A DNA stretch of 64,000 bases from Nymphalis io (lineage: Eukaryota; Arthropoda; Insecta; Lepidoptera; Nymphalidae). The stretch covers positions 1,121,001 through 1,185,000 of the forward strand of contig NC_065892.1 of NCBI RefSeq assembly GCF_905147045.1, written 5' to 3'. Below the pieces are notes generated by a model. That model was not told the DNA's origin. It was given only the letters and a program-made list of their open reading frames with translations, and did not search any database. Positions 46,598-58,589 of the stretch are shown in pieces (position 1 is the first letter of the stretch; every line of letters starts with the position of its first letter). The translations under genes and the position numbers were made by a program.

Positions 46598-47274
46598 TAA
46601 TGAAATTACGTCGTGAAATTACTTCAAAACCGTAACTATGACTGTCTTATATCTTACGGGTAGAGTACACGTCCCGAAGCCGTAACGAGTAGTAGTATTC
46701 ACGGCGGCCTCTTCGAATGAATTACTTTTTCAATTTCAAATTGAAATTTTTCATATAATTATTGCTTGAATTATTTTTTAAATGAGACGTTAAATCGTAT
46801 TCCATATTGTTTCATTTGAATACGCGATATTATTTTTAAATTATAAAGTATAACATGATATAAAAAATCGTTTAGAATATATTTAGAATTCGTTTGTACA
46901 TATTCAAATTTAATATACTTTTATTTTCAGATATTCATAAGCGTGTCTTAGAAACAGAATGTCTGCTGAGCAAATGACTGCAGCTAGACTTGCCCCGAGA
47001 TTTTCACCGCATATTAAAATCTTTTTGCTCCATTTAAGGCAGACGCCATTCTACTTATTCAGCGCTGAAAGACGTTGTTAATTATAATTTAAATTAAAGT
47101 TTTCGCTTCGAACTAGATTTTATTTAAACTGAAACTTATTAAACAAACACCACACTTTTTTATTTTAGATTACATATCTTCATTGAACTTGATATAATTG
47201 ACTGTATAATTTATTTCTTGTTTAATATAAAAGCAAAAAAAAAAATAGTTTCTAAATATTACATTGCAGGAAAA
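46598..47274. other. No gene seen
   Basis: A short G+C-raised stretch (46660-46730) is single-copy. The remainder is AT-rich. Confidence 0.45.
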
Positions 47275-47590
47275 AAAGTCTCGTTTCCTCTTAAAGAGGA
47301 AGTTCCATCACGCTGCCACCAGCTGATTTCCTGACGATGTTTTTCTTCGCGGAACACGAGAACTTTATAAATAAGCAAATTACTCTACACAATAATTCAG
47401 TGATGCTTGCCCGAATGTTGTCACGAACTTACGATTAACGATGGTTGACATTTCTTACAATGCCAATGTCTAAGGGCGTTTGGTGACCACTTACCATCAG
47501 GTGGCCCATATGCTCGTCCACCTTCCTATTCTATAAAAAAAAAAAGAACTTGATTTTCGATTAAGATCCACGCCCGCGTTCGTTGTATTA
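47275..47590 (-). mobile_element. SINE-A interrupted by an element D insertion
   Basis: Minus-strand SINE-A text ('ttcctcttaaagaggaag', 'ttcctgacgatgtttttcttcgc', 'gatgcttgcccgaatg') stops near 47440 and resumes at about 47565 ('gattaagatccacgcccgcg'). Confidence 0.7.
47441..47546 (+). mobile_element. Element D, 5'-truncated insertion
   Basis: It starts 'atggttgacatttcttac' and ends 'cttcctattctat' plus A11. It is flanked by GAACTTACGATTAA (47427-47440) and a related GAACTT...CGATTAA phrase (about 47548-47566). This fits an imperfect target duplication and a 5'-truncated retroposition. Confidence 0.82.
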
Positions 47591-49049
47591 AATAAAAATC
47601 ACTATGAACTGATTGATACTAAAGTACGAATAGGTTATTACTCCTATGCGTAAGGATCTAGTTATCGATTAACGGTACAGAAAAACTGAGCATTATCTAA
47701 TAAAGTCGCTCGCGAACATAATCACGAAGTAAAAGCAAAGCTGTGCTCTCGGACTACAAAGAGTCATTGAACAGCAATTACCTCGGAGGCCTCCAAAAAG
47801 GTCTTTAATTAAATCCTTCTCCAATGACATCATAATTATAGCGCAAATTGAATCGGGACACCGTTCTGTTTTGTTAATTGTCACTAGAAAATTTTCTTAT
47901 TTAATTAATCAGTTTAAACAAATCAATGTACCGAGCACTTAAACACCCTTTATGGAAAGATAATCCACAAATGATCAAAATATTGAATTATTTGATGTTT
48001 CCTAAAGATTCTATCTAATCCAATAGAATTATGCAATTCGTCTTCTTGAAAGCTAAAATGATATCTCCAGCGATGGTACCAGTAGCAGCGGTATTACTCC
48101 ATACGAGTTTCCAATCCATGGTAAGGAATCACAAATAAGAGGCAGAAAACTAAACCGTTGGATATGCATCATGTATTCATTACGAAAATGTTCTAACAAA
48201 CGCCTTAGACAATTTAGAAGCAAAATTTAAAAACAATTACAGTGAACAGTGCTTAACATTTGGGTTCTCCGTCAAATGGTGAGTATTGACAATAGCTTCA
48301 AGAAATTAGATATTAGAAGTTAACCTCTGGGCATATTCCAATAAAAAAATTTAGTTTTTTAATAATTGTAAACCGCAGAAGAAATGTCAATGGTTGGATG
48401 TCATATTTTAAAGAATTTATTGCAAGAAAGATTGACTTCATGGATGTGGACGACAAGGTTAGAAAAAAACAAAAACATTGTATACTGGAAAAACAAATAT
48501 AGTTTAATAACGAGGTTTTACTGAACTTCATAATTTTTTCACAGACATACATACTAAAATAAAGTTAAAAACTACACAGTATCTCTGGACTTAGTACCTC
48601 ACGAATGAAGAACATATAACAGAATAAAAATAGAACAAAAAGATTCGTCGTCACTGCGCTTAATCCGAATAGTGTTATCAAAATATAATCATTATTAATT
48701 AAGTTTTTTTTTTTTGTTTCTTTCCTATACCTTAAATTTGCCTAGAAAAGTATTTGTGAAAAAAGGCCGCCTTTGTATATTTTTTTTCGTCTGTATTTTA
48801 TGTCTAGATTCATTCGTATGCAATATAGAGTATTTGTATTGTATTTGTGTTGCAAATATAGCAAAACCATAATGCTTAATACAACGAGAAGATTAATTAT
48901 CTTGTATTATCTAACAACAATGACCACGGATACACCACATTCAAATATGTTGATTCGATGCTTATGAATAATTTACCATAATATATTTTAGAGTTAAAAT
49001 GGCGTAAGATTTTACAAACGTACTGTATGGTCCAAGTTGATTAATTACA
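47591..49049. other. AT-rich DNA, no gene seen
   Basis: Frames of 63-79 codons are found but none has a motif, splice context or conserved look. Confidence 0.5.
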
Positions 49050-49216
49050 AATACAGGCACAAGGGACACAAAATCTTAGTTCCCAAGGTTGGTGGCGCAT
49101 TGGTTATTTAAGCGATGGTTGACATTTCTTACAATGCCAGTGTCTAAGGGCGTTTGGTGACCACTTACCATCAGGTGGCCCATATGCTCGTCCGCCTTCC
49201 TATTCTATAAAAAAAA
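49050..49216 (+). mobile_element. Element D, 5'-truncated
   Basis: 'acaggcacaagggacac', 'cccaaggttggtggcgcattgg', 'cacttaccatcaggtggccc' and an A tail. Close to the young copies at 28288 and 60883. Confidence 0.88.
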
Positions 49217-50317
49217 GTTGATTTTTGAAGCGATTTAAAAGATTTAATGAAAATATATTATTTTTAATAATTCAGCTTCATAAGTAATCAGTTTATTTAT
49301 TAATTGCGGCTGTGGAATTCAGTTTGTGATTTTATTTTTACTTTATTTTTAAATATTTGTACACTGTATACATTTTTATCTTTAACATTTACGAACTTGC
49401 ACTTATAAACCTTCATCCTATTTTACCGCCTCCTATTCTTCTCAAGTTCAATCTTAGTACCAAAATTTATCAAAACTGATTATAGTTAGCCTTGCAACCG
49501 TAACAGAGAGCCAGCATATTTAAAGGCACAAGGATGTTTTTGATCTCGTTGTTTATACTTCTGACAATGCTGGTGTCCAGACGATGTTTACTGCTTCAGT
49601 TGTGTTGCCTTTTAGATAATAAGTGTCACTAACGTCCTTCCGATTTTCACATACTAATAAGAATGTTTGAATTTCGAGCACGAAATATTTCAGTGTATTT
49701 TAAAAACGACTCATTATGCGCTAAATGAAGTTATTTGTAGCGTTAATTGAAATTCGGTTAACCTAAAATCAATCGTAAAATCGAACAAATCGCTATATTT
49801 GCGGCGTAAATTAATAATGTTGCCATTAAATAAGCCGAACGTTATTACCCATTTTGCTTCTCCGTTGTAATCTCTTTATTTAGTAGCCAATGTTTTATTT
49901 GCATGGGGATTAAAGCCGTTATCCCACGGTTTGTGATTGATTTTACAAAATGAATGAGCGAAATGCATCATATATTACAAAATATTATTAATGTAAAGGG
50001 CAACTAAACTAAGATTGAAACTAAAATTACGATTCAAGATATTATTATTATCTACTTTTGATACGTATGAGTTTTTTCGGTAGTCAAATTGTCTTCGTCA
50101 CCCTTTCGTTGATCAGTAAGAGAAGAATACACTTAAACACCAAAAAAACTTAAGATTCATACCTTTATAATTCTAATAAGTAGTATCAATTTGTATTAAC
50201 TAAATTTTAAAACAAAGAATAATTCCTGGCGGTCAGTATGAAAGGTTACCCAACTTGTAGGTGCTGTATACACAGATACGTTATATATATTATTACTTAT
50301 ATAATACGAGGTAATGA
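49217..50317. other. No gene seen
   Basis: AT-rich. 49780-49960 ('gccgaacgttattacccat', 'ccgttatcccacgg') is slightly more balanced and single-copy. Confidence 0.45.
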
Positions 50318-50400
50318 ATATCCGATGCAAAACGAGGAAGTTCAGGCGAAGGACCAACGTTCTGGCGTGCTTTACGAGGCACGGAAGTGCGACGTCAACT
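50318..50400 (-). mobile_element. SINE-C fragment
   Basis: 'ggaagttcaggcgaaggacc', 'gtgctttacgaggcacgg' and 'aagtgcgacgtcaact' match the middle of reverse-complement SINE-C only. Confidence 0.6.
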
Positions 50401-51536
50401 GTCCCAAATATTGATATTTCTTGATATTTAAACAGAATACATTATTTATTATCCCGAGAACATCAGCATCAGATGCCTTAAATTGAAACCTTTCTTCAAT
50501 TTCATAATAAAATTTGTTGTTTTTTTAGTTGAATGCTCGTTAAATAAACGACTCAAATAAGAATCGCGTAAGTCAACTTGAATTAAGCATATTTTGAATT
50601 GTAATTAATTGCAATGAGCCGGCACTCGCATTGGTGATTCCGTTTCATTTATAATTATCCGATTTCAATCTCGTCGTTATTACAAATTATACTGTAAATA
50701 AATATATTCAAATTTATTTTAAAGCTTAAAAATATGATCAAAATAAATTAATGTATTAACTGTAATAGCTTTCAATGTGAACACGTACTAACTAAGCAAA
50801 AACAATTTGCTAGTCAAATGAGTATTCTAAAAAGCCGATTAAGCGGAAACTAAATCGGTTAATTATTTATCAAACTGTTGTTCAATAAACGATATAGAAT
50901 AATGCTAATGAACAAAATTCGCATTGGTCATTTTACATGCGCGTAATTTCGAACAGTCAGCATTCAGTTATTTCTACATTTGCTTATTTGATAATATGCC
51001 TAATTAACTGAAAAATGCTAATTATTCTATTTGTAATATTTTAAAAATTTACATTGAATTTTACATTACGTTTTAGATATGTATGAATACTTGAAAGTTT
51101 AACTTTAAATTAACTTACATAATTAAGTTTACATAATTAAAACTCTACGTTACCATTATGAATGTTCAATGTAGAAAGCTGCTTACCTGTAAAAAATTAC
51201 AATTCAATGAGTATACATAAAAAGGGTCGTTTTTATTTTTAAATTAAGAATAGGATATAGTTATTTTAATTGGCCACTTAATGGTGTCATCAGTGAACTA
51301 CATTGGTCCTATATGAACCCAATGTATGACCGCAGCCAATACGCTGCTAATATGCCAAATATACCAAATGAGAAGCAGTTATTTTATATGCTTTTAAACT
51401 GGCATATTGGTCTTCAAACGAACGAAGCCCAAAAACACTGTTGTGTGATGATAGAATAGCTGTTGAACGGGTGACACATTCCCAAATGAACTTCAACAAA
51501 ACTCTACAACCAGGAATACGTCGAAAAACGAATAAC
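50401..51536. other. AT-rich DNA with homeodomain-type words
   Basis: No gene was seen. 50560-50680 carries 'gtaattaattgcaatgagcc' and 'catttataattatccg' in a somewhat balanced single-copy context, a possible regulatory segment at low confidence. Confidence 0.35.
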
Positions 51537-51931
51537 AGTTATATAAGTAATAATGTCCTCCAGGCCGATTTCGGCCACGACTGCCAATCTCAAGAGATAT
51601 TGGTCAACTGCGCAGGAGATATTATAGTGCACAAGTGTGTGCGCAAGCACAGGTACACTCTCTCTTCCCTCACTCTCATAATCCGATGGCACGGCAATCC
51701 GACATGACCGGAAAGAGTTCGGACGCAGGACCAACGGCTTAACGTGCTTTCCAAGGTACGGGAATACACACACTTCCAACTTCCAGACTTCTTGTCTGGA
51801 ATGTCTACTGAGAATTATCTGACAGAAAAACCCAATAATTTTTTATTAGCCCGACCTGGGAATGAACCCAGGACCTCCGGGTCTGCGGCCTTACATCAAG
51901 CCACTAGACCAACGTGGTAGTTATATAAGTA
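51537..51931 (-). mobile_element. SINE-C, full-length with target duplication
   Basis: A 13-base direct repeat AGTTATATAAGTA at 51537-51549 and 51919-51931 brackets a complete reverse-complement SINE-C (about 51550-51918). This is a clear retroposition event. Box B is in the 'gggttcattcccaggtcgg' region (one base short), and the head ends '(cc)acgttggtctagtgg'. Confidence 0.92.
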
Positions 51932-53468
51932 CTAAAATATAAAATATTGACTGAATAGGTTTTATCGATTTATTATTTAAAGCAACGTAATGGAACAGAG
52001 ATTAAATTCAGTCGAAATATTTAATCCCTGCTGTATCAGTAAAGCTCCTGATAGTTCATAAATAAATATTCAATATTCTAAACCATATAAAATAAATGGT
52101 ATTTTTATACGGAAATATTGTGAAAAAAATCTTGAAATGATTTTTGTTAGTACATTTCATGGAAATTATTTAAGATTAGTTTGTAAATGCATGAGATGAA
52201 TTATTTGTATTATTCCTGTATAACATATTTATGTCAGATAATAAAATTAATTAATTGTTAATTTTAAGCTTATGAAATGCATCAGAAATATCAAGACGCT
52301 TTTATAAAACAATTTAATTACTGTGTAGAACAAAAAAGAAAACCGGAAGGTGTGGATTGTTCTTGGACTTTATAACAGGCTGTTTAAAAAAAATAAAAGC
52401 CTTAATAAGTCTTAATAATTCTACACAACAAGTAGCGATGTTAAAAACACTGACACCTTTGTCTATTGTCCCACCCTAACATAAGGGTTAATTGAAAAAG
52501 AAAATAGGAGCATTAGAAATTTCTTGAAAAACAGAAAACAGTTTTAGAAAATTAAAACAACAAAACTGGGCTGCCACTAAAGCAGAAATAATTGATATAC
52601 CTCATGATAGGCGCTTAACGAAAACCATCATGAGCAAGCCTGTGTTTGAATTAAATTTCCCAATAATGAATCCACCAAACCGTACAGAGGCAGCGTGGAT
52701 TAAGCTCCAATCCGAGCCTAGCAATGGAACATTTACGGGTCATCAAGTTTTATTAGGACGCTTGTCTAAATATTTGCTTTCTTATTTCGAAAATGCTTAT
52801 ACAATTATAAGCAAAGAAATTTTATTGCGTAACAGAAGGATCCTTTTATAAAATATATATAATATATACAAATGTATATACTTTATACATATGTTAAAAT
52901 CAAACCAAACACCGCGCGGTAAACATAAATCATCCTTACATTGTTCTTGTGCCAATTGTTTTGTCTACAGTACTTTGAATGCAAATAACAATTTTACGCT
53001 TCTATTTTATGACAATACGATGAGAAACCAAAATGCCATTTAACTACTTCAAATTAAATAAAATATATGAGTGTAAAACTCGCGACTAACATTAAATATT
53101 ATTGCAATGAGCGTGATGCGTTACGGCGTCTGCTAACGTTGTGCGTGCGCATACATCTAGAGCAGTGAGCAACCGTGTTCGCCGTGTCGAACGATAACAT
53201 TTATAGATAGATATTAAGTGAACTAAAGATAAATGTTAACTGAACTGAATTCTAGACTACAACACAAACGCATTTTAGGAACTAAAAACGTAATGAAATT
53301 CGCGAACGATTCGGCTCGCTATACTTTGTATTCTCATTGTAACATATGTAACATTCAAGTTATTGGCAATTATTGTGCTGTGATATTATATGAATGAAGT
53401 TAATTAAAATATATTACTTAAATAATCAATGAATAATTTAGTTTTTATATGTTTCGCGATCAACTAAT
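51932..53468. other. No gene seen; one balanced patch
   Basis: 53095-53215 ('gagcgtgatgcgttacggcg', 'gttgtgcgtgcgcatac', 'ttcgccgtgtcgaacg') is a CpG-rich single-copy patch in AT-rich DNA. Near 52630-52760, decayed SINE-A-like words occur ('aatccaccaaaccg', 'gcagcgtggattaagctcc'). Confidence 0.35.
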
Positions 53469-53769
53469 GATAGGGCTTTGTCCAAGCCCGTCCACCCAGA
53501 CGATCTATAATGGGTTGTACCCAGGTACAACCCACTCATCAGTTTTGAGATCAGAGTATTTATTATTGTTGTGTTCCGGTTTGAAGGGTGAGTGAGCCAG
53601 TGTAATTACAGGCATAAGGGACTTAACATCTTAGTTTCCAAGGTTGGTGGCACATTGGCGATGTAAGCGATGGTTAACATTTCTTACACTGCCAATATCT
53701 ATGGGCGTTGGTGACCACCTACCATCAGGTGGCCCATATGCTCATCCGCCAACCTTTACTATAAAAAAA
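53469..53769 (+). mobile_element. Element D, near full-length with small inverted repeat
   Basis: 'agggctttgtccaagccc' to 'actataaaaaaa' matches the family. Inside it, TGGGTTGTACC and GGTACAACCCA (about 53512-53533) form a perfect local inverted repeat at a point where other copies read 'gggtaggtaccacccactc'. Confidence 0.87.
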
Positions 53770-53891
53770 TAACAAGGAAATGAAAGAAACAAAATAGTCT
53801 GAAAAATAAAGTCATTAAAAATCCTCAAAATTAATATGGTTTTGTAAGTAGTTTTTATAAACAATTGTAAAGCTAAGTGAACACTTTCATT

Positions 53892-54090
53892 CCGTAACCG
53901 TAACAGCCTGTGAATGTCCCACGGCTGGGCTAAGAGCCTCGTCTCCCTTTTTTGAGGAGAAGGTTTGGAGCTTTATTCCACCGCACTGCTCCAGTGCGGG
54001 TTGGTGGAATACACATGTGGCAGAATTTCAGTGAAATTAGACACATCATCGGTTAAGATTCACGTGTTCTTACCACTGGGCCATCTCGGC
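53892..54090 (-). mobile_element. SINE-A with an internal deletion
   Basis: The reverse complement of SINE-A has 'gaaattagacacat' joined straight to 'catcggttaagattcacg', removing about 100 bases that include box B. The 3' end and head are present, so the copy cannot have an intact Pol III promoter. Confidence 0.87.
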
Positions 54091-54204
54091 TTATATTAAA
54101 TGTATTTGTTTATATAACTCTGTACATTACGTTGTTTACCCGCGACTAAGTGTAATATGTAAAAATATTTTGTTCATTGGAGAGCAATAAAGCATAAATA
54201 AATA

Positions 54205-54400
54205 AACGTCCTACCGGAAAAAATTCATTCAAGCCAGCCAATCCCAAAGGCTTGCTATTTGCGAGCAGATATTATATTACATAAGTGAGACCTCAGAAAA
54301 CGCGTCAGGTGAAGAACAAATGTTTTTTATAAACTCTTCGAGGTACAGCATATAAAAGCTGTATAAAGTCAGGAAATTTTCTTTTACACGACTTTTATTG
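54205..54400 (-). mobile_element. SINE-C copy, decayed
   Basis: 'aagccagccaatcccaaagg', 'tgcgagcagatattatattac', 'aagaacaaatg' and 'ttttcttttacacgacttttattg' follow the SINE-C order loosely. Confidence 0.45.
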
Positions 54401-54667
54401 ACCTCACAAATTTTACACAGATAGGTAATATTTTTTTTTATTGTAGACGCTAGAGTTACTAATCTGTCAACAACGACAACATTTTTGTATCCCTACCCAC
54501 TATATTACAATAATACATTTGCAATATTATTTTGTTTTATAATTATTTATTTTGTATTATTATTGTTGTGTGTGTGCGCTTATAATGTATATAAAATTTA
54601 CACAGAAATTAAGTAACATATAAGATCGGGCTCGGCGTAGTTTAAATGGTAGTGCCCATCGAATAAT

Positions 54668-54707
54668 GGCTTATCTGGTAATATTTGTGTATATTACCAG
54701 ATAAGCC
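54668..54707. repeat. Perfect 17-base-pair hairpin at a SINE-A 5' end
   Basis: GGCTTATCTGGTAATAT (54668-54684) is the exact reverse complement of ATATTACCAGATAAGCC (54691-54707), with a TTGTGT loop. The right arm ends in the first three bases (GCC) of SINE-A. Confidence 0.9.
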
Positions 54708-55003
54708 GAGATGACCCAGTGATTAGAACACGAGAATCTTAACCGATGACCGTGGGTTCAAACCCGGGCAAACACCACTGATTTTCATGTGCTTAATTTG
54801 TGATTATAATTCATCTCGCGCTTGACGGTGAAGGAAAACAACGGGAGGTAACCTGCATGTCTCTAATTTCACTGAAATTCTGGCACATGCGTATTTTACC
54901 AACCCGCATTGGAGCAACATAGTGGAATAAGCTCCAAGCCTTCTCCTCAAAAAGGAGAGGAGATGCCTTAGCCCAGCCGTGGGACATTCACAAGCTGTTA
55001 CTG
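54705..55003 (+). mobile_element. SINE-A, full-length
   Basis: Head 'gccgagatgacccagtg', box B 'gggttcaaacccggg', full body, and end 'ccgtgggacattcacaagc'. Its 5' border is fused to the hairpin described separately. Confidence 0.9.
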
Positions 55004-55079
55004 TAATATTACTTGATAAGAATACATCAATGTTATGCTTCTATGTTTTCCAATAAAAAAAAAAAATTAAAATATGTTT

Positions 55080-55520
55080 ACCCGTAATCGTTCACAAGTG
55101 ACGCCTAACGCTATGGCCTATATTCCAACGTCATTTCCCGTAGATTGATATAACGATCATCGTAAAACACAATCAGAGAAATCACTTCAAAGACGGTATC
55201 ACATCTTGGCAGATAATAAACGATGCTTGATTCTGAACTCTGTAGCACAAGATGCAGCCCTTTCACGATAAGGCCAACAGATGTCGCTGATGTAATTGCG
55301 TTCGCCTTTGTGCCATTTCTAATGAAAGGTCGAAACTGATATTGCTATCTTTAATCAACGCGAAACTTGCGCCCGCATACGATGCGGGTTATGTTGCAGA
55401 CAGTTTTGGTTTCACGGCATATTTTGAAATGGCTGCTCTCTGATAATGATAACTGCTTAAAGCTGTTTGGTTCGTTTGTGTGGAACACGTACGTGAAGTA
55501 AACTGTGTAGTGCAATCTTT
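55080..55520. other. Long single-copy balanced block
   Basis: About 440 bases have near-even composition and no repeat match, which is unusual for this window. They contain GATA-type (GATAAGG), CTTCAAAG and 'aacacgtacgtg' words and the phrase 'gcccgcatacgatgcgggtt' (GCCCGCAT/ATGCGGGT inverted). No open frame was recognised. It is a good candidate for a conserved regulatory element, by composition alone. Confidence 0.25.
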
Positions 55521-55845
55521 ATTTAGGCACTACGTAAACATTTTAAGCCTTTACATTGGTGTAATGGCTATCTTATAACCCCCGTACCCAATCATTGATT
55601 GGGTTAATCTCTCAAGATTTTATTAGTAGCAGCCTGGAGATAGTAATACCATCTCTAACCAGTCGCGTCATTTTTCTGACCCATCATATAATGACAGTAA
55701 GAGAGAGTGCGAGTGTTTTGCACAAAGTTGTGCAATATAACTTGACCTATACAGTCTACTGTAAAAAAAGTCGGTCGGAATGTCATTATTATTTCATATT
55801 CGTTATACGCTCGTAGAACTGTATTTTAAACAAAATTGTATTAAA

Positions 55846-56050
55846 TAGCCTGTGAATGCCTCACTGCTGGACTAAGGCCTCCTCTCATTTTTGGGAAGGT
55901 TTTGAACTTATTATATACTCACCACGCTGCTGCAATGCGGGTTGGTGGAATACACATGTGGCAGAATTTCAGTGAAATTAGACACATGCAGATCTCCTCA
56001 AGATGTTTTCCGTCACCGTCAAGCACGAGGTGAATTATGACACAAATAAA
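55846..56050 (-). mobile_element. SINE-A copy, head missing
   Basis: 'ctgtgaatgcctcactgctgg', 'ccacgctgctgcaatgcggg', 'catgtggcagaatttcagtg' and 'gttttccgtcaccgtcaagc' are the SINE-A body in reverse. Confidence 0.82.
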
Positions 56051-56430
56051 TCAAAATACAAATCTGATCTTTGATTTAAGACAACATACTCCGTCTCTTC
56101 ATCATCTTGAATTAATCCGCATAACGACCACGCAGAATTGTAAGGAAACTAATCTCTTTGAGACAATACTGGCATATCTTTGGTTTACGACGGCCGTCCG
56201 ACTGAATCTACAAATATTTGAACAACCATCTCACTATGGCAACTATTGTCTAGGTCAAACTAATTTGGGTGCCGCCAAAGCCTTAATTCAATTTAGCATG
56301 GAGATCATCAGCTAAATTAATTAAGTTAAGCCTTTTATAAGACCCTTTGATCGTATACAAGCGAGACACGATATGTAATGTTATTAATTTTATTAAAAAA
56401 GAGAGTGAATTCTATTATTCTTTGTGTGTT

Positions 56431-56712
56431 GTTGTCACTGCTGGGCTAAGGCCTCCGCTCCTTTTTGAGGAGAATTATTGGAGCATATTCCACCACGCTG
56501 TACCGATGCGGGTTGGTGGAGTACATACGTGGCAGAATTCCCGTGAAATTGAACACATGCAGGTTTCCTCACCATGTTCCCCTTCACCGTCAAGCACGAG
56601 ATGAATTATAAACACAAATTAAGCACATGAAAATTCAGTGGTGCTTGCCCGGGTTTGAATCCACGATCAACGGTTAAGATCCACGCGTTCTAACCACTGG
56701 GCCATCTCGACT
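56431..56712 (-). mobile_element. SINE-A, near full-length
   Basis: From 'cactgctgggctaaggcc' to 'ccactgggccatctcg' in reverse order, with box B as 'cgggtttgaatccacg'. Only the extreme 3' end is lost. Confidence 0.88.
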
Positions 56713-57089
56713 TATTTTTAGTAGTTTCAAGAATATATTGATATTAAAAATCAAAAACTTTATTCATTGTAAAAAGCAAAAAAATCTACTATCGTTTTGA
56801 AAACATCAATCAAGAAACACAGATCGGATTTAGAAGAACCGGCGAAATAAACAATTATTGTGTGGAGGAAATCATTTCAATATCGAGGTCATTCAGGTAT
56901 GTGCGTGCGTATGTTTGTGTCAATTGTATCAAACTCAAGTCAAAAAATTATTATTATATAATTATTTATGTAAGATACATATCTTGTATCTAAGAGATGT
57001 AATATTTAATAGTTGCATGATAATAATAATTCTAATATGTAACTATAAAATAAGTCGTTAAAACAAATGCCTTTTAACTCATTAGTGTC
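56713..57089. other. No gene seen
   Basis: 'cggatttagaagaaccggcg' near 56825 resembles a family F scrap. The rest is AT-rich. Confidence 0.4.
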
Positions 57090-57240
57090 AGACAGTCTTT
57101 CCTCCCGGGTAAGCGTTCCGCTCCGACGCATGTGGGTTCCTCGGCGCCCATATATCACTTAGTCACCCGAAACCGCGCATGCGTTGCACAAACTCACACT
57201 ATAACTTCTCGCTGAGGGATACGAGGGGTATCAATAATTT
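57090..57240. other. Single-copy GC-rich patch
   Basis: 'cctcccgggtaagcgttcc', 'gctccgacgcatgtggg', 'cctcggcgcccat' and 'accgcgcatgcgttgcac' are CpG-rich in AT-rich DNA. CGG|GTAAGC is a moderate donor match on the plus strand. There is no coding evidence. Promoter, regulatory or exon fragments are possible. Confidence 0.25.
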
Positions 57241-58377
57241 ATGTAATCATTTCAAGTTTGACGTTTTTTTTTAATAACATTAAATGCCATTGAACTGTAA
57301 TGGCTAGATAATTAGATTGGTTTTTGCGTGCGTTTTGCTTCGACGACGATTTCTTGTACCTATTTATTATTTAGTCGTTTAAATGAGCGTATGTGTTAAC
57401 TTTTTCATACCTATACAAGGAAAACAAAGTAATTAAAAAAGCGTCATTTAAATCAATTGCTATATTTAATTTAATGTTTTTGTTTAATTACTATTTCATT
57501 CAAAACAAACAGTCAAACACAGAAATTATTAACAGTAGTTATATTACTAACTGAAATATTTATCAAAGCTTTCATACAACTTAAAAGAAAAGTGCTTTGA
57601 GATCAACCTTACTATTGTATCTTCTTGATTTTCTTTCTTTCGTCTTTTGTGTTATTCTGTACAAAAATATTAAAAAATGAATAAAATATGAACCACCTGT
57701 ATAAACCTACGAGGCTAGCATAGTAATCAAGTATTTTTGCGTTGAAAATAATATATATAGCTTTTTGTAAACATTACGTAAATATAATCTCGAATCAAGC
57801 CTGAGGCAAAACATCATATTTGTTACTTTGCCAATTGCAAAACTCGGTGTATGTTTATCTTCATCGAATTTGTTTCCTCGCGTTTAAGAATTTGAAATAT
57901 ATTTCATATTTTATATTAAAGCATATGTATAAGAAAATTATCCTTTAAAAATCAAGTACGTAACATAAACTTTACCATTCCTGGTTTCGCACAGCTCGTA
58001 TAAGGATCTAAACAAAACTTTTATCTTAATACAATAATCGGTATACGCACACATACAATACGCATTACACGTCAGTTAAGCTCCCAGTAGTCATGGCGTT
58101 TCCGACATTTTCAACAATTATTAATATTAAATATTAACTAATTATACACCAGAATCTTCCTCATGAAAGTGTCCATTGGTGAGCCGTTTGGTATGTTGAG
58201 GCAATCGGATTTGTCATTTTTAAGTTTATCTTATTCAAACAGACAGACACGGTGGGGCCACTTTGTTTAACAACATATCTAGGGATATCAACAATATTTA
58301 TAGTTCCTTTTTTATATTTATTATCAAGGCTAGTATAGTATAAAGATAACTTAGAACTCTGGATGTCTTGAAGCTGA
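57241..58377. other. AT-rich DNA, no gene seen
   Basis: No repeat or supported frame was recognised. Confidence 0.5.
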
Positions 58378-58522
58378 CTGTAGTCGAACTCGCCTTTCAA
58401 ACCGGAACACAACAATATGTACAACACAATAATAGGATGTACTGCTGTTTTGCGGTAAATATCTGATGAGTGGTTCGTACCTACCTAGACGAGCTTGCAC
58501 AAAGCCCCTCCACCAGTATTGA
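58378..58522 (-). mobile_element. Element D 5' half
   Basis: 'cctttcaaaccggaacacaac', 'gctgttttgcggtaaatatc', 'tgatgagtgg' and 'gcttgcacaaagcccctcc' match the reverse complement of the D 5' half. Confidence 0.8.
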
Positions 58523-58589
58523 TAAATCTTATAAAATTTTTGGTGGAAGATACAATTTTAATCGATTTTTCATTTAATCAATGTTCACC

